DNA of 64,000 bases, taken from contig NZ_BSNS01000009.1 of NCBI RefSeq assembly GCF_030160115.1, forward strand, positions 62,001-126,000. The letters are read 5' to 3'. Below the pieces are notes generated by a model, which saw only the letters and a list, made by a program, of their open reading frames with translations, did no database searches and was not told the DNA's origin. The number at the start of each line of letters is the position of its first letter. Position 1 is the stretch's first letter. The DNA comes from Devosia nitrariae (GTDB lineage: Bacteria > Pseudomonadota > Alphaproteobacteria > Rhizobiales > Devosiaceae). Below are positions 26,845 through 35,819 of this stretch, in pieces. A program made the position numbers and the translations under genes.

Positions 26845-27666
26845 CTACCGCTTCCGAATTCTGCCGACATGGTTGACGGCTGCGAAGCGCCCGCCCTGGT
26901 AGAAGAGGGCCACCTCGCTCTCGTCTTCGGTGCTCAGCTCCGGGGCGGCATGTTCTGCGATGATATCCTTGGGTTCGTATCCGAGCTTGGTGGCGCTCGA
27001 ATTATCCCACCACGTACCCCCGCCGCCCGATACGCCGAACACGGTTGTCGCGTCGACGTCGGGATGGGTCAAGCCGATCAAGGTGAGCTGGCATAGATCC
27101 CTCGGGCTGACCCAAATTTCCAGCGAACGAACCGTCTTCGGCTGTTTGCCGGCATTGCCGATGCGGATGATCAGGCTGCGGATCCCATATTTGTCGTAGT
27201 AGAGGCCGGCAACGAGCTCGGTCCAGCATTTGGACAAGCCATAGAGCCCGTCGGGTCGCATCTGAGACGTGCCCGACACGACGACGTCGCGCGGATAGTA
27301 GCCGACCGCATGATTGCTCGAGCCCAGGACGACCCGAGGAACGCCGGCGAGTCTGGCCGCTTCGTAAACGTTGCTGGTCCCAACCACGTTTACGCGGATG
27401 ATGTCCTCGAGGGGCGCTTCCTTGGGGATTCCGGCCATGTGGATGATGCCGTCCATCCCTTCGAATGCGGCGCGCATCTTGTCCACTTCCGACATATCCA
27501 CCTCGAGATAGCGCTCGTTGGGTGCAAGATCGTCAGGCTGGGTCCGGCCGAGGACGAGAATTGAATGGACAAGGGGTGCCAACTCCTTGCGGAGGGCCGT
27601 GCCGACCCGCCCTGTACCACCCACGATCGCCAGTTTCAGTATTCCGTAAGTGGGCTCTGCCGACAT
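26845..27666 (-). CDS. udh: Uronate dehydrogenase-like SDR
   Basis: A 273-residue extended SDR with NAD motif GGTGRVG (16-22) and catalytic Y142-x-x-x-K146 (LYGLSKCW) and S117. The stretch GSSNHAVGYYPRD is typical of uronate dehydrogenases (compare SSNHVIGFY in characterised ones), which oxidise D-glucuronate or D-galacturonate at C1 to the aldarolactone. That is the entry step of the oxidative hexuronate pathway. The start ATG 27666 follows GGAGATTTTTT. It is divergent from galM, and the shared spacer holds the 19-bp operator motif. Confidence 0.85.
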   Translation of the reverse strand: MSAEPTYGILKLAIVGGTGRVGTALRKELAPLVHSILVLGRTQPDDLAPNERYLEVDMSEVDKMRAAFEGMDGIIHMAGIPKEAPLEDIIRVNVVGTSNVYEAARLAGVPRVVLGSSNHAVGYYPRDVVVSGTSQMRPDGLYGLSKCWTELVAGLYYDKYGIRSLIIRIGNAGKQPKTVRSLEIWVSPRDLCQLTLIGLTHPDVDATTVFGVSGGGGTWWDNSSATKLGYEPKDIIAEHAAPELSTEDESEVALFYQGGRFAAVNHVGRIRKR

Positions 27667-27715
27667 AAAAAATCTCCACCATCAGTCCTACCCTGTGTGT
27701 GGCATCACGCATAAT

Positions 27716-27734
27716 ATGTCAACAATTGTAAAGT
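27716..27734 (+). promoter_or_regulatory. Island 19-bp operator motif, copy 2
   Basis: ATGTCAACAATTGTAAAGT, in the spacer between the divergent udh and galM-like genes. It agrees at 14 of 19 positions with copy 3 (30385-30403). It is placed to control both genes at once. Confidence 0.55.
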
Positions 27735-27792
27735 ATCGATGCGTCATCCGGCTCGAATCGACATCGTGCCGTCGGAGCTGAAAGCGAAGCCC

Positions 27793-28815
27793 ATGCACGA
27801 CGAGAAGGTGTTCAGGATTGCTCGAGCCGGGGTCGCCATCGACGTGATCGAATACGGTGCGCGTCTCCAACGGTGTCTTGTGCCGGACCGTCACGGTGTC
27901 ATCGCCGATGTAGTTCCGGGCGTCGAAAGATCTTCCGACTATGTCGAACGCGGAGGCACGATGGGGGCGGTGCTGGGACGCTACGGCAACCGGATTGGCT
28001 ATGGCCGGATCCGAATTCATGACGCCACTTACCAGCTGTCGAGGAATGACGGCGATCACACAATGCATGGTGGCGCTGGGCACTTTGGCACCCGATGGTG
28101 GCGCGGCGCCGTCCACGGTCCAGATTCGGTGGTGCTGGAACTGACGAGCGAGAATGGAGACCAGGGGTGGCCGGGTGAGATGCGGGCGCGAGTTGTGTAC
28201 ACTCTGACGGATCAAGCGGACCTGGTCATCGAGATGTCGGCCGTTTGCGACCAGGACACTTACGTCAACATGCTGTTTCACGGGTACTGGAACCTCGGCG
28301 GTCACGCGAGCGGTTCGGTGGCGGAACACCTGCTAAAAGTGGCAGCCGATCGCTACACGCCCAAGGGTGACAACGGGCTGCCGACAGGAGAACTGCATAA
28401 TGTGGCTGACAGTCCGTTCGACTTCCGAGCCCCAAAGCGCGTGGGGACCGACCTGGCCGCCACCGGTCGAGGCTATGCGCACAACCTGTGTTTGCGAGAC
28501 CACCAGGAAGGACATTGTCGGCCCGCTGCCTGGTTGCTGGATCCCGTTAGCGGTCGGGCCCTAATTCTAGAGACCGATCAGCCCGGCCTGCAGATTTTCA
28601 CCGCAAATTCCTGGTCGAATCTCTCCGGCAAGGACGGGGCAGTCTATCAAGCCCACAGCGGGCTGGCGCTTGAAAGCCAGCAGCATCCCAATACCCCGAA
28701 CACGCCCTCGTTTGCCCCCAAGCTGGTGCGCGCCGGCGAGATGTATGCTCACCGTATGGTGGTGAGGTTTCGTGCTCTTGGCGCTGAGGGTGCGGGCGCC
28801 TTCTTCAACGATTGA
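27793..28815 (+). CDS. galM: Aldose 1-epimerase (mutarotase)
   Basis: A 340-residue GalM-type mutarotase that interconverts alpha and beta anomers of sugars. It shows LGRYGNRI near residue 62, the MHGG motif with H92, the NMLFHGYWNL region around the second active His, and the C-terminal LESQQHPNTPN containing the catalytic Glu. ATG 27793 gives the family length; ATG 27739 is also open but lies immediately after the operator motif. Neither has a strong ribosome site. Uronate dehydrogenase prefers one anomer, so a mutarotase beside it makes sense. Confidence 0.88.
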   Translation: MHDEKVFRIARAGVAIDVIEYGARLQRCLVPDRHGVIADVVPGVERSSDYVERGGTMGAVLGRYGNRIGYGRIRIHDATYQLSRNDGDHTMHGGAGHFGTRWWRGAVHGPDSVVLELTSENGDQGWPGEMRARVVYTLTDQADLVIEMSAVCDQDTYVNMLFHGYWNLGGHASGSVAEHLLKVAADRYTPKGDNGLPTGELHNVADSPFDFRAPKRVGTDLAATGRGYAHNLCLRDHQEGHCRPAAWLLDPVSGRALILETDQPGLQIFTANSWSNLSGKDGAVYQAHSGLALESQQHPNTPNTPSFAPKLVRAGEMYAHRMVVRFRALGAEGAGAFFND

Positions 28816-28839
28816 TCCGGCACCTGATGCTCCGAAATG

Positions 28840-29559
28840 TCAGATGCCTTCGAACATGCGATTGCGGGCGTTGAGAATATGCGCCTTCATGGCAGCATAC
28901 GCGGCGTCGGCGTCCTGCGAGCGGATCGCTTCGACAATCTTTTCGTGCTCGTCCTGGACAGCGCGCAACTGAGCCTGTGAGCGACGCAGGCTCAGACTGC
29001 GCGTCACGTTCATGCCTGCGATGACGTGCGAGCGCAAAGAAGCCTGAACCGAGACATGGTACTGGTTATGGGTAGCTCGTGCGATCTCGTCGTGAAGGTT
29101 GCTGTCTTCCTCCACCCCCAGATGCCCCTCAGCAAGGCAGTTCTCAAGGGCCTGCATCGCAGCGGCCAAGCGATCGAGATCGGGATCGTCGCGCCGCTGA
29201 GCGGCCAAGGCCGCGGTGGCCGGTTCCAAGCCCGCCCGGAACTCGAAGCACCTCTGGACATCGGCCAGCGATCCTACCGGCACCAACTGCAGCACATCGG
29301 CCTCAGGCCTCCGCTTCACGTACGACCCGGAGCCCTGCCGCGAGACGATCAGACCGTCGTCACGCAGACGCTGCAAGGCCTCCCGCACCACTGGGCGCGA
29401 GGCATCGAAGCGCTCTGAGAGCTCCATCTCCGTTGGCAGGCGGCTGTTCAACGGAAACGCGCCGCTGGCGATCATGTCAACGATGCGGTCGTAGACGACA
29501 CCGCTCAGGCGACCTGAGATAGCATCTCGCGTCGTCGTTTCGGCACCAACTGTCGACAT
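28840..29559 (-). CDS. GntR-family regulator, FadR subfamily
   Basis: A 239-residue transcription factor. Residues about 20-85 form the winged helix (SRLPTEMELSERFDASRPVV), and residues about 95-235 form the all-helical FCD ligand domain, with the metal-binding Asp/His pattern visible in DSNLHDEIARATHN. Many FadR-subfamily members next to uronate genes respond to a hexuronate or its pathway intermediates (UxuR, ExuR type). It is encoded 12 bases after the RraA-like gene on the same strand. The 19-bp motif occurring three times in this island is the best candidate for its binding site. Confidence 0.9.
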   Translation of the reverse strand: MSTVGAETTTRDAISGRLSGVVYDRIVDMIASGAFPLNSRLPTEMELSERFDASRPVVREALQRLRDDGLIVSRQGSGSYVKRRPEADVLQLVPVGSLADVQRCFEFRAGLEPATAALAAQRRDDPDLDRLAAAMQALENCLAEGHLGVEEDSNLHDEIARATHNQYHVSVQASLRSHVIAGMNVTRSLSLRRSQAQLRAVQDEHEKIVEAIRSQDADAAYAAMKAHILNARNRMFEGI

Positions 29560-29571
29560 CTTCGCTCCTCG

Positions 29572-30288
29572 TCAACGACCTACTTTTCGCCTCCAGGCGT
29601 CGAACTCCTGCAACGCCTCCGGGTCTGGAGGATAAATGCCAAAAATTGACGACCCTTCAACAACTTTATCATAAACGAAGTCCTCGAAAACAGTTTGTTC
29701 GAAGGCCTCCTCGGCAATTTCACGGGCCAGGTACAGCGGTATCACGACCACGCCCTCGCCATCGCCGACGACGATGTCGCCCGGAAACACGGGCACGTCA
29801 CCGCATCCGATCGGGACATTGACGTCGATCGCATGGTGCCGGATGAGGTTAGTCGGCGCGGACGGTGCGGCGTGGTACGCGGGGAAGGGCAACTTTCCAA
29901 TGTCCGGCGTATCGCGGAAGCCACCATCTGTGACTATGCCTGCTGCTCCGCGCTTGAAGAGGCGGGTCACCAGAATGCCGCCGGCCGAAGCTGCCGAGTG
30001 GTCCTTGCGGCTGTCGATGACAAAAACATGCCCGGGTGGGCATTCCTCTACGCCTTTGCGTTGCGGATGCTCCCGATCCTCGAAGACGCGAATGTGGTCA
30101 AGGTCCTCGCGCGCCGGGATGTAGCGAAGCGTGTATGCTGGACCCACCATCCGCGGTGCATTGGCGTTGATGATGCTGATGCCGCAAATGAATGTGTTGC
30201 GGAAGCCGCGCTTGAACAATGCCGTCGTCAACGTCGCCGTTGAGATCGACATCAGCTTGGCGCGAACGCCCTCATCATAGGGTGGCAT
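29572..30288 (-). CDS. RraA-family protein, predicted class II aldolase
   Basis: A 238-residue RraA-like protein of the HMG/CHA-aldolase group. The active-site signature of the aldolases is present: GGILVTRLFKRGAAGIV followed by DGGFRD, where the Arg and Asp bind pyruvate and the metal. A second acidic cluster VVGDGEGVVVIP is also conserved. Such enzymes cleave 4-hydroxy-2-oxo acids to pyruvate plus a keto or aldehyde acid. In this island it could cleave 5-keto-4-deoxy-glucarate to pyruvate and tartronate semialdehyde, the job of GarL in E. coli, which is absent here. That role is inference. Confidence 0.85.
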   Translation of the reverse strand: MPPYDEGVRAKLMSISTATLTTALFKRGFRNTFICGISIINANAPRMVGPAYTLRYIPAREDLDHIRVFEDREHPQRKGVEECPPGHVFVIDSRKDHSAASAGGILVTRLFKRGAAGIVTDGGFRDTPDIGKLPFPAYHAAPSAPTNLIRHHAIDVNVPIGCGDVPVFPGDIVVGDGEGVVVIPLYLAREIAEEAFEQTVFEDFVYDKVVEGSSIFGIYPPDPEALQEFDAWRRKVGR

Positions 30289-30384
30289 CAGAAGCTCCTT
30301 ACCGCAGTTTGCTCGACCGACCTTACCGCCCTATCGACTGCAGGCAGCACTAAACACTTCGCTTTGAACCGCAGCTGTCCGGAT

Positions 30385-30403
30385 TTGTCAAGACTTGTAA
30401 TGT
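30385..30403 (+). promoter_or_regulatory. Island 19-bp operator motif, copy 3
   Basis: TTGTCAAGACTTGTAATGT, in the 212-base spacer between the divergent RraA-GntR pair and the tartronate-semialdehyde-reductase-like gene. This copy is closest to the consensus of the three. Its position would allow autoregulation of the GntR gene. Confidence 0.6.
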
Positions 30404-30500
30404 TGATGCTGTATGCTAAGCCGGCCGCTTCACAGATTCGGAAAGTGGGTTCCGCATCGCGAATTACGGAACAACGCCTGAGGCGAAGTAGGAGAGATAT

Positions 30501-31379
30501 ATGTCTGTAGCATTCATCGGGCTGGGCACCATGGGACGCCCAATGGCGGAACGCATCCTTCGTTCGGGCGAGCAGGTCAACTGCCATCGTGTGAAGGACG
30601 CCTCCAGATACCTGCTCGAGCTTGGCGGCAATGAAGCCGCTACGGCAGCCGATGCCGTGCCAGATACCGAGTTCGTGGTGCTCATGCTCCCCGACACGCC
30701 GCAGGTAGAGGGTGTGCTTTTCGGCGAGGATGGCGTCATCGATGCACTTAGGCCCGGCAGCGTCGTCATCGACATGAGCTCGATCTCGCCGGTCGCCACC
30801 CGGCAGTTCGCAGAGCGGGTCGAGGCAGTGGGCGCGTCCTATCTGGATGCTCCAGTCTCGGGTGGCGAGATCGGAGCACGCGAAGGCACGCTCTCCATCA
30901 TGGTCGGAGGACCAGAAGCTGTGTTCGAGCGCGCCCTGCCGCTACTGCAGAAGATGGGCAAGAACATCACACGCGTCGGTGAGGTAGGTGCCGGTCAAGT
31001 GTGCAAAGTGGCCAATCAAGTTATTGTTGGCCTCACCATCGAGGCGGTCTCGGAAGCCTTCCTCCTGGCGCGGCGGGCGGGAGTCGATCTCGGCAAGGTG
31101 CGAGATGCTCTCATGGGAGGCTTCGCTTCGTCGCGCATTCTGGAAATCCACGGCAAGCGGATGATCGACGGTGTGTTCGATCCGGTTTTCACCCTCAGGC
31201 TGCACCGCAAGGACCTGAATATCGCCACCGACGCCGCGCGCTCCCTTGAGATCGCTCTGCCGAACACCGCAGCGACGGCCCAATTGATGAATGCAGCCCT
31301 TGCACAAGGGCTGGGGGAAAAGGACCACTCAGCGCTGTTCGCAGCGCTTAGCGCCTGGTCACCTGTAACAGGCGACTGA
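30501..31379 (+). CDS. 3-hydroxyisobutyrate-dehydrogenase-family reductase (tartronate semialdehyde reductase-like)
   Basis: A 292-residue beta-hydroxyacid dehydrogenase. The NAD motif is GLGTMGRPMA (7-16), the substrate loop is DAPVSGGEIGAREGTL (117-132) and the catalytic Lys is K169 in GAGQVCKVANQ. The family contains GarR/GlxR, which reduces tartronate semialdehyde to D-glycerate. Position next to an RraA-type aldolase and an acid-sugar dehydratase supports that role. The ATG follows AGGAGAG. It is divergent from the RraA-GntR pair, with the operator motif between. Confidence 0.88.
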   Translation: MSVAFIGLGTMGRPMAERILRSGEQVNCHRVKDASRYLLELGGNEAATAADAVPDTEFVVLMLPDTPQVEGVLFGEDGVIDALRPGSVVIDMSSISPVATRQFAERVEAVGASYLDAPVSGGEIGAREGTLSIMVGGPEAVFERALPLLQKMGKNITRVGEVGAGQVCKVANQVIVGLTIEAVSEAFLLARRAGVDLGKVRDALMGGFASSRILEIHGKRMIDGVFDPVFTLRLHRKDLNIATDAARSLEIALPNTAATAQLMNAALAQGLGEKDHSALFAALSAWSPVTGD

Positions 31380-31723
31380 GCTAGAGCTGCGCCACGCAGG
31401 CGGGCTTCGCCTCGGTGTGACCCATCCCTTGTCTGCTGTCGCAATGGTGGAACCACGGTGCTGGTTCTTTGTGGCGCGATATGGTTCGGCCGAAGTGCCC
31501 GAAGTTGATTGCTGAAATAATGCTGACTACGGGCGTCGCCGGCGTTTCGGTGGGCACTGCTTCCGTCCCGTATCGTGGAAAAAATTGTCCACTCGCTGAA
31601 GGCGGGCGGGCGCGAACGGGCAATCTTTGGGCGACTTTTGGTGGGGCGAGGGCGCTGACCAGGATATGGAGTTGACAATTCGCCAATATTAGTAAAAAGC
31701 TGTAAGCGAATATGGAGGAGGAA
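31380..31723. other. Intergenic region before importer 2, no gene
   Basis: No coding sequence is supported. It includes an inverted repeat GAACCA/TGGTTC with a 6-base spacer (31450-31467), and TTGACA at 31672-31677 followed by an AT-rich stretch, a plausible promoter for importer 2, although no clean -10 at 17 bases is seen. A strong ribosome site (GGAGGAGGAA) ends it. Confidence 0.5.
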
Positions 31724-33634
31724 ATGAACAAATTCACAACTGCCCTTATGGGCGGAGCATTGGCGTGCTCGATGTTTGTCGTGGGCGTGCATGCCCAGGA
31801 ATTCAACGAGGCGCCCGAATTTGACACGCAGGTGGCCGCGGGCGAACTGCCGCCCGTAGAAGAGCGGTTGCCCGATCAACCGGAAGTGGTCACTCCGCTG
31901 CGCGAGATCGGCACCTATGGCGGCACCCTGAGGTTCGGGCTGCGCGGCAGCTCCGATCACAACCATATCCTCAGGCTCGTCGGCCCGCAGGGGCTGGTGC
32001 GCTGGGATCCGGTCTTCTCCGGAGTGGTTCCGAACCTGGCTGAAAGCTACGAGGTCAATGACAACGCGACGGAATTCACCTTCCGGCTGCGCTCGGGGCT
32101 GAAATGGTCGGACGGCGAACCCTTCACTGTCGAGGACGTCCTGTTCAACGTGAACGACCTTCTCCTCAACCAGGATTTCGCACCGACGCCTCCGCGCTAT
32201 ACTGCGGATGGCCAGCCGATGTCGGTGGAAAAGATCGACGATCTGACCGTTCGCTTCACCTTCCCGGCTCCGGCGGGAAGTTTCCTCTACGACCTCGCCA
32301 TGCCGTTGGGCCAGCACCCGGTGCTCTACGCGAAGCACTATTGCTCGCAGTTCCACCCGGGATACAACGACGACGTTGAGACTCTCGTGACGCAGTCGGG
32401 CGTCGGCGATTGGCAGAGCCTCTTCCGGCAGCAGTGCGGTGACATCGAGATTCCTGCGCGGTGGGGTAATCCGGACCGGCCGACGATGGATCCGTGGATC
32501 ATCAGTTCCCCCTATACCGGCGGCGCCACCCAGGTGACGCTGGTCCGCAACCCTTATTTCTGGCAGGTCGATACTGAAGGCAACCAGCTTCCCTATATTG
32601 ATGAACTTTCGGCCGATGTGGCCCAGGACGTCGAGAGCCTGATCCTCGCTGTGATCGGCGGCAATATCGACCTCGGCCTGCGCCATATCGACTCGATCTC
32701 CAATCGACCCGTCCTCGCCGAGAACCAGGAGCGCGGCAACTACCGCATGTTTGCCGCCAATCCCGGTGGCGGCCAGTACATGACCATCGACCTCAACCTG
32801 ACGCACAAGGATCCCGAACTGCGGGAGCTCTTCGACCAGAAGGATTTCCGCATCGCACTGTCGCTGGGCATGGACCGGCAGGAGATCATCGACACGGTCC
32901 TGCTGGGCCAGAGCGAACCTTGGCAGCTGGGCGACTTTCCGGGATCACCCTACTACAACGAGCAGCTTTCCACGCAGTACCTTGAGCACGATCCTGATCG
33001 GGCGAACGAATTGCTCGACACGCTGGGCTATGAACGTGGTTCGGACGGCATCCGCACATTGCCGAGCGGCAGGAAGATCAGCTTCCAGATCGACGTGATC
33101 CCGACAAACACGCCCGACCATGTCGACATACTCGGGCTGATCGAAGCGCAGTGGCGTGAGATCGGAGTGGAAATGAAGGTCAATCCCCTGGAGCGCAGTT
33201 TCTTCTTCGATCGCATCACGGTCGCCAACGCTCACGATGCCGCGGTCTGGCCGAACAATGGCGGCGCCCTCGTGAATTACCCGACCAAGCTCGTCCCGCT
33301 GCATCAGGACAGCCGGTGGGGCATCGCATGGATGCAGTGGTACACCACCCAGGGAGAGTCGGGCGAAGAGCCTCCCGAGGACATCAACGAACGCCTGGAT
33401 CTGTGGGAGCAGATTCGCGCGACCGCCGTACCAGCCGAACGTGAGGCACTCTACGCCGAATTGAACCAGCGCGCTGCCGATGCCTTCGAGGTGCTCGGCG
33501 TGGCCAAGTCCATCACCACCTACGGCATCGCGAACAAGGACCTCGTCAACGTCCCCGACGAGATGCCGAACAGTTGGGAATGGCCGACACCGGCCCCAAC
33601 TCTCCTGCAGACCTGGTTCTACAAGACGAACTGA
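31724..33634 (+). CDS. ABC importer solute-binding protein, family 5, importer 2
   Basis: A 636-residue periplasmic binding protein, on the long side for family 5 and like those that bind larger ligands. The signal peptide is residues 1-24 or so (ALACSMFVVGVHA-QE). Family features include EFTFRLRSGLKWSDGEPFTVEDV near residue 110, cut short here, and LPYIDELSADVAQD. ATG 31724 is chosen over ATG 31712 because the latter's first codons are the ribosome site itself. It heads importer 2. A 17-base-pair perfect hairpin follows its stop. Confidence 0.93.
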   Translation: MNKFTTALMGGALACSMFVVGVHAQEFNEAPEFDTQVAAGELPPVEERLPDQPEVVTPLREIGTYGGTLRFGLRGSSDHNHILRLVGPQGLVRWDPVFSGVVPNLAESYEVNDNATEFTFRLRSGLKWSDGEPFTVEDVLFNVNDLLLNQDFAPTPPRYTADGQPMSVEKIDDLTVRFTFPAPAGSFLYDLAMPLGQHPVLYAKHYCSQFHPGYNDDVETLVTQSGVGDWQSLFRQQCGDIEIPARWGNPDRPTMDPWIISSPYTGGATQVTLVRNPYFWQVDTEGNQLPYIDELSADVAQDVESLILAVIGGNIDLGLRHIDSISNRPVLAENQERGNYRMFAANPGGGQYMTIDLNLTHKDPELRELFDQKDFRIALSLGMDRQEIIDTVLLGQSEPWQLGDFPGSPYYNEQLSTQYLEHDPDRANELLDTLGYERGSDGIRTLPSGRKISFQIDVIPTNTPDHVDILGLIEAQWREIGVEMKVNPLERSFFFDRITVANAHDAAVWPNNGGALVNYPTKLVPLHQDSRWGIAWMQWYTTQGESGEEPPEDINERLDLWEQIRATAVPAEREALYAELNQRAADAFEVLGVAKSITTYGIANKDLVNVPDEMPNSWEWPTPAPTLLQTWFYKTN

Positions 33635-33636
33635 CA

Positions 33637-33673
33637 TCTCGGCTTGCGCGGGCGGGGCCCGCGCAAGCCGAGA
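33637..33673 (+). promoter_or_regulatory. Perfect 17-bp stem-loop between binding-protein and permease genes, importer 2
   Basis: TCTCGGCTTGCGCGGGC, loop GGG, and its exact complement ending GCCGAGA. It begins 2 bases after the binding-protein stop codon and ends 17 bases before the permease ATG. No T-run follows. This is the strongest hairpin seen in the window. Confidence 0.75.
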
Positions 33674-33690
33674 CAACCGGTGACCACGCA

Positions 33691-34674
33691 ATGATAACCT
33701 ATGTCATCCGCCGCTTGATCTGGGCGATACCATTTCTTTTCGCGGCATCCTTGGTCGCCTTTGCGCTGATCACCCTGCCGCCGGGCGATTATGTAACGAC
33801 CATGGCGCAGACCCTGGCGGAGTCGGGCGATCAGGTCGATCAGGCCCGCCTCGCTGCTCTTCGCGCCCGGTACGGTCTCGATCAGCCCCTCATCGTTCAG
33901 TACTTCATGTGGATCGGCGGCGTATTGCAGGGCGATTTCGGGATGTCCTTCGAATGGAACCAGCCCGTTGCCGACCTGATCTGGGAAAGGCTCGGCCTGT
34001 CCTTCATCCTCGAATTCTCCACGCTGATTTTCGCCTGGGGCGTTGCCTTGCCCATTGGCGTCTATTCGGCGGTGCGGAAGTACTCCGTGGGCGACTACGT
34101 CGCTTCCGTCCTCGGCTTCCTGGGCCTTGCCCTGCCGAACTTCCTGATTGCGCTGGTGCTCATGTACATCGCGGTGGTGCATTTCGGCACTGACGTCACT
34201 GGCCTGTTTTCTCCGCAATATCGGGATGCACCCTGGTCGTGGGCAAAGTTCACCAACCTTCTCGCGCACCTCTGGATCCCGGTGATCATCCTGGGCACCA
34301 GCACAACCGCCAGCCTCATCCGAATTATGCGGGCCAATCTGCTGGACGAGCTGAGCAAACCCTACGTGGTCACCGCGCGCGCCAAGGGACTCTCGGAGTG
34401 GAAGCTCATTCTGAAGTACCCCGTGCGCCTGGCGCTCAACCCCTTCGTTTCGACGATCGGCTGGGCGTTCCCCCAATTGATTTCCGGCGCGGTGATCACA
34501 GCTTACGTGCTCTCCCTGCCAACCGCCGGTCCGTTGATGCTGCAGGCCTTGCTGGCCCAGGACATGTACCTGGCCGGCGCATTCATCCTGCTGCTCTGCT
34601 GTTTCTCGATCGTTGGCATGCTGATTTCCGACATCCTGCTGGCGCTCGTCGATCCAAGAATTCGGTTCCGGTGA
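33691..34674 (+). CDS. ABC importer permease 1 (DppB type), importer 2
   Basis: A 327-residue permease with about six helices beginning MITYVIRRLIWAIPFLFAAS. The EAA loop lies in PYVVTARAKGLSEWKLILKY. A periplasmic stretch of about 60 residues after the first helix carries the family motif LRARYGLDQPLIVQYFMW. The start ATG 33691 comes directly after the hairpin; the upstream open frame overlaps the binding-protein gene and is not used. It pairs with the next gene. Confidence 0.92.
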   Translation: MITYVIRRLIWAIPFLFAASLVAFALITLPPGDYVTTMAQTLAESGDQVDQARLAALRARYGLDQPLIVQYFMWIGGVLQGDFGMSFEWNQPVADLIWERLGLSFILEFSTLIFAWGVALPIGVYSAVRKYSVGDYVASVLGFLGLALPNFLIALVLMYIAVVHFGTDVTGLFSPQYRDAPWSWAKFTNLLAHLWIPVIILGTSTTASLIRIMRANLLDELSKPYVVTARAKGLSEWKLILKYPVRLALNPFVSTIGWAFPQLISGAVITAYVLSLPTAGPLMLQALLAQDMYLAGAFILLLCCFSIVGMLISDILLALVDPRIRFR

Positions 34675-34678
34675 TCCA

Positions 34679-35818
34679 ATGAACACCCTCGTAGACCCAC
34701 GCGCCATCGCAATGAATCCAGACGCGCAGGCGTCACAATGGAAACTGACATGGAGAGCGTTTCGTAAGCACAAGCTCGCACTGGCAAGCCTCGTCATCGT
34801 GGTGCTTTTCTACCTGATCGGCGCATTCGCCGAGTTCGTGGCGCCGTTCGACCCGGAGTCCACGTCCTCGCGCAATATCTATCACCCGCCTCAGGGGATA
34901 CATCTCATCGACTGGGGCGAGGATGGCAGCTGGGCAATACGACCCTACGTCCAGGGCATGACGATCAAACGCGATCCGATCTCGTTGAGCGCCACATATG
35001 AGCCCGACCCGAACCGGAAGATCTACCTCTCGCTTTTCGGACAGGGCCAGCCCTACACCATGTGGGGTCTGATCCAATCCGATCGGCATCTGCTCACGTC
35101 CGCCGACCTTGATGAGGCTTTCTTTCTGCTTGGAACCGACCGCCTCGGCCGGGACGTGCTGAGCCGTACCATCCACGGCGCCCGCATTTCCATGTCCATC
35201 GGCCTGATGGGCGTTACGCTCAGTCTGTTGATCGGCGTCTTTCTCGGCGGCGTTTCAGGCTATTATGGTGGAACGATCGACATGGTCGTCCAGCGTGTCG
35301 TGGAACTCATCCTTTCGCTGCCGACCATCCCCATCTGGCTCGGCCTCAGCGCTGCCCTGCCGCAGGACTGGTCCCCTCTCACGCGCTATTTCGCGATCAC
35401 TGTGATCCTGTCGCTGGTTGGGTGGACCGAACTGGCGAGGGTCGTCAGAGGTCGATTCCTGTCGCTGCGAATGGAGGATTTCGTCATCGCCGCTCGTCTT
35501 GACGGTGGTAGTCAGGGGCGGGTGATCTTCCGACATATGCTGCCTTCGATGGCCAGCCACATCATTGCGTCGGTGACGCTCGCGATTCCTGCCATGATCA
35601 TTGCCGAGACGGCCCTCTCCTTCATCGGCCTCGGACTTACGCCGCCCATCATTTCCTGGGGGGTCCTCCTCAAGGAAGCTCAGAACATCCGCTCGATTGC
35701 ACAGGCGCCCTGGTTGTTCGCGCCTGGCGTCGCGGTTTGCATTGCGGTGCTGGCCTTCAACTTTCTCGGCGACGGCCTGCGTGATGCGGCCGATCCCTAC
35801 ACGAACGAAAGACACTGA
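34679..35818 (+). CDS. ABC importer permease 2 (DppC type), importer 2
   Basis: A 379-residue DppC-type permease, longer than usual (about 300) because of an extended periplasmic loop of roughly 80 residues between helix 1 (about 38-60) and the conserved FLLGTDRLGRDVLSR. Long loops like this occur in permeases whose substrates are large sugars. The EAA loop is in DFVIAARLDGGSQGRVIFRH. It begins 4 bases after the previous gene's stop. Confidence 0.92.
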   Translation: MNTLVDPRAIAMNPDAQASQWKLTWRAFRKHKLALASLVIVVLFYLIGAFAEFVAPFDPESTSSRNIYHPPQGIHLIDWGEDGSWAIRPYVQGMTIKRDPISLSATYEPDPNRKIYLSLFGQGQPYTMWGLIQSDRHLLTSADLDEAFFLLGTDRLGRDVLSRTIHGARISMSIGLMGVTLSLLIGVFLGGVSGYYGGTIDMVVQRVVELILSLPTIPIWLGLSAALPQDWSPLTRYFAITVILSLVGWTELARVVRGRFLSLRMEDFVIAARLDGGSQGRVIFRHMLPSMASHIIASVTLAIPAMIIAETALSFIGLGLTPPIISWGVLLKEAQNIRSIAQAPWLFAPGVAVCIAVLAFNFLGDGLRDAADPYTNERH

Positions 35819-35819
35819 C

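Noticed and set aside
31016-32806. 596-codon minus-strand open frame across the GarR-like and binding-protein genes
   Set aside because: Antisense shadow spanning two well-supported genes and their intergenic promoter.
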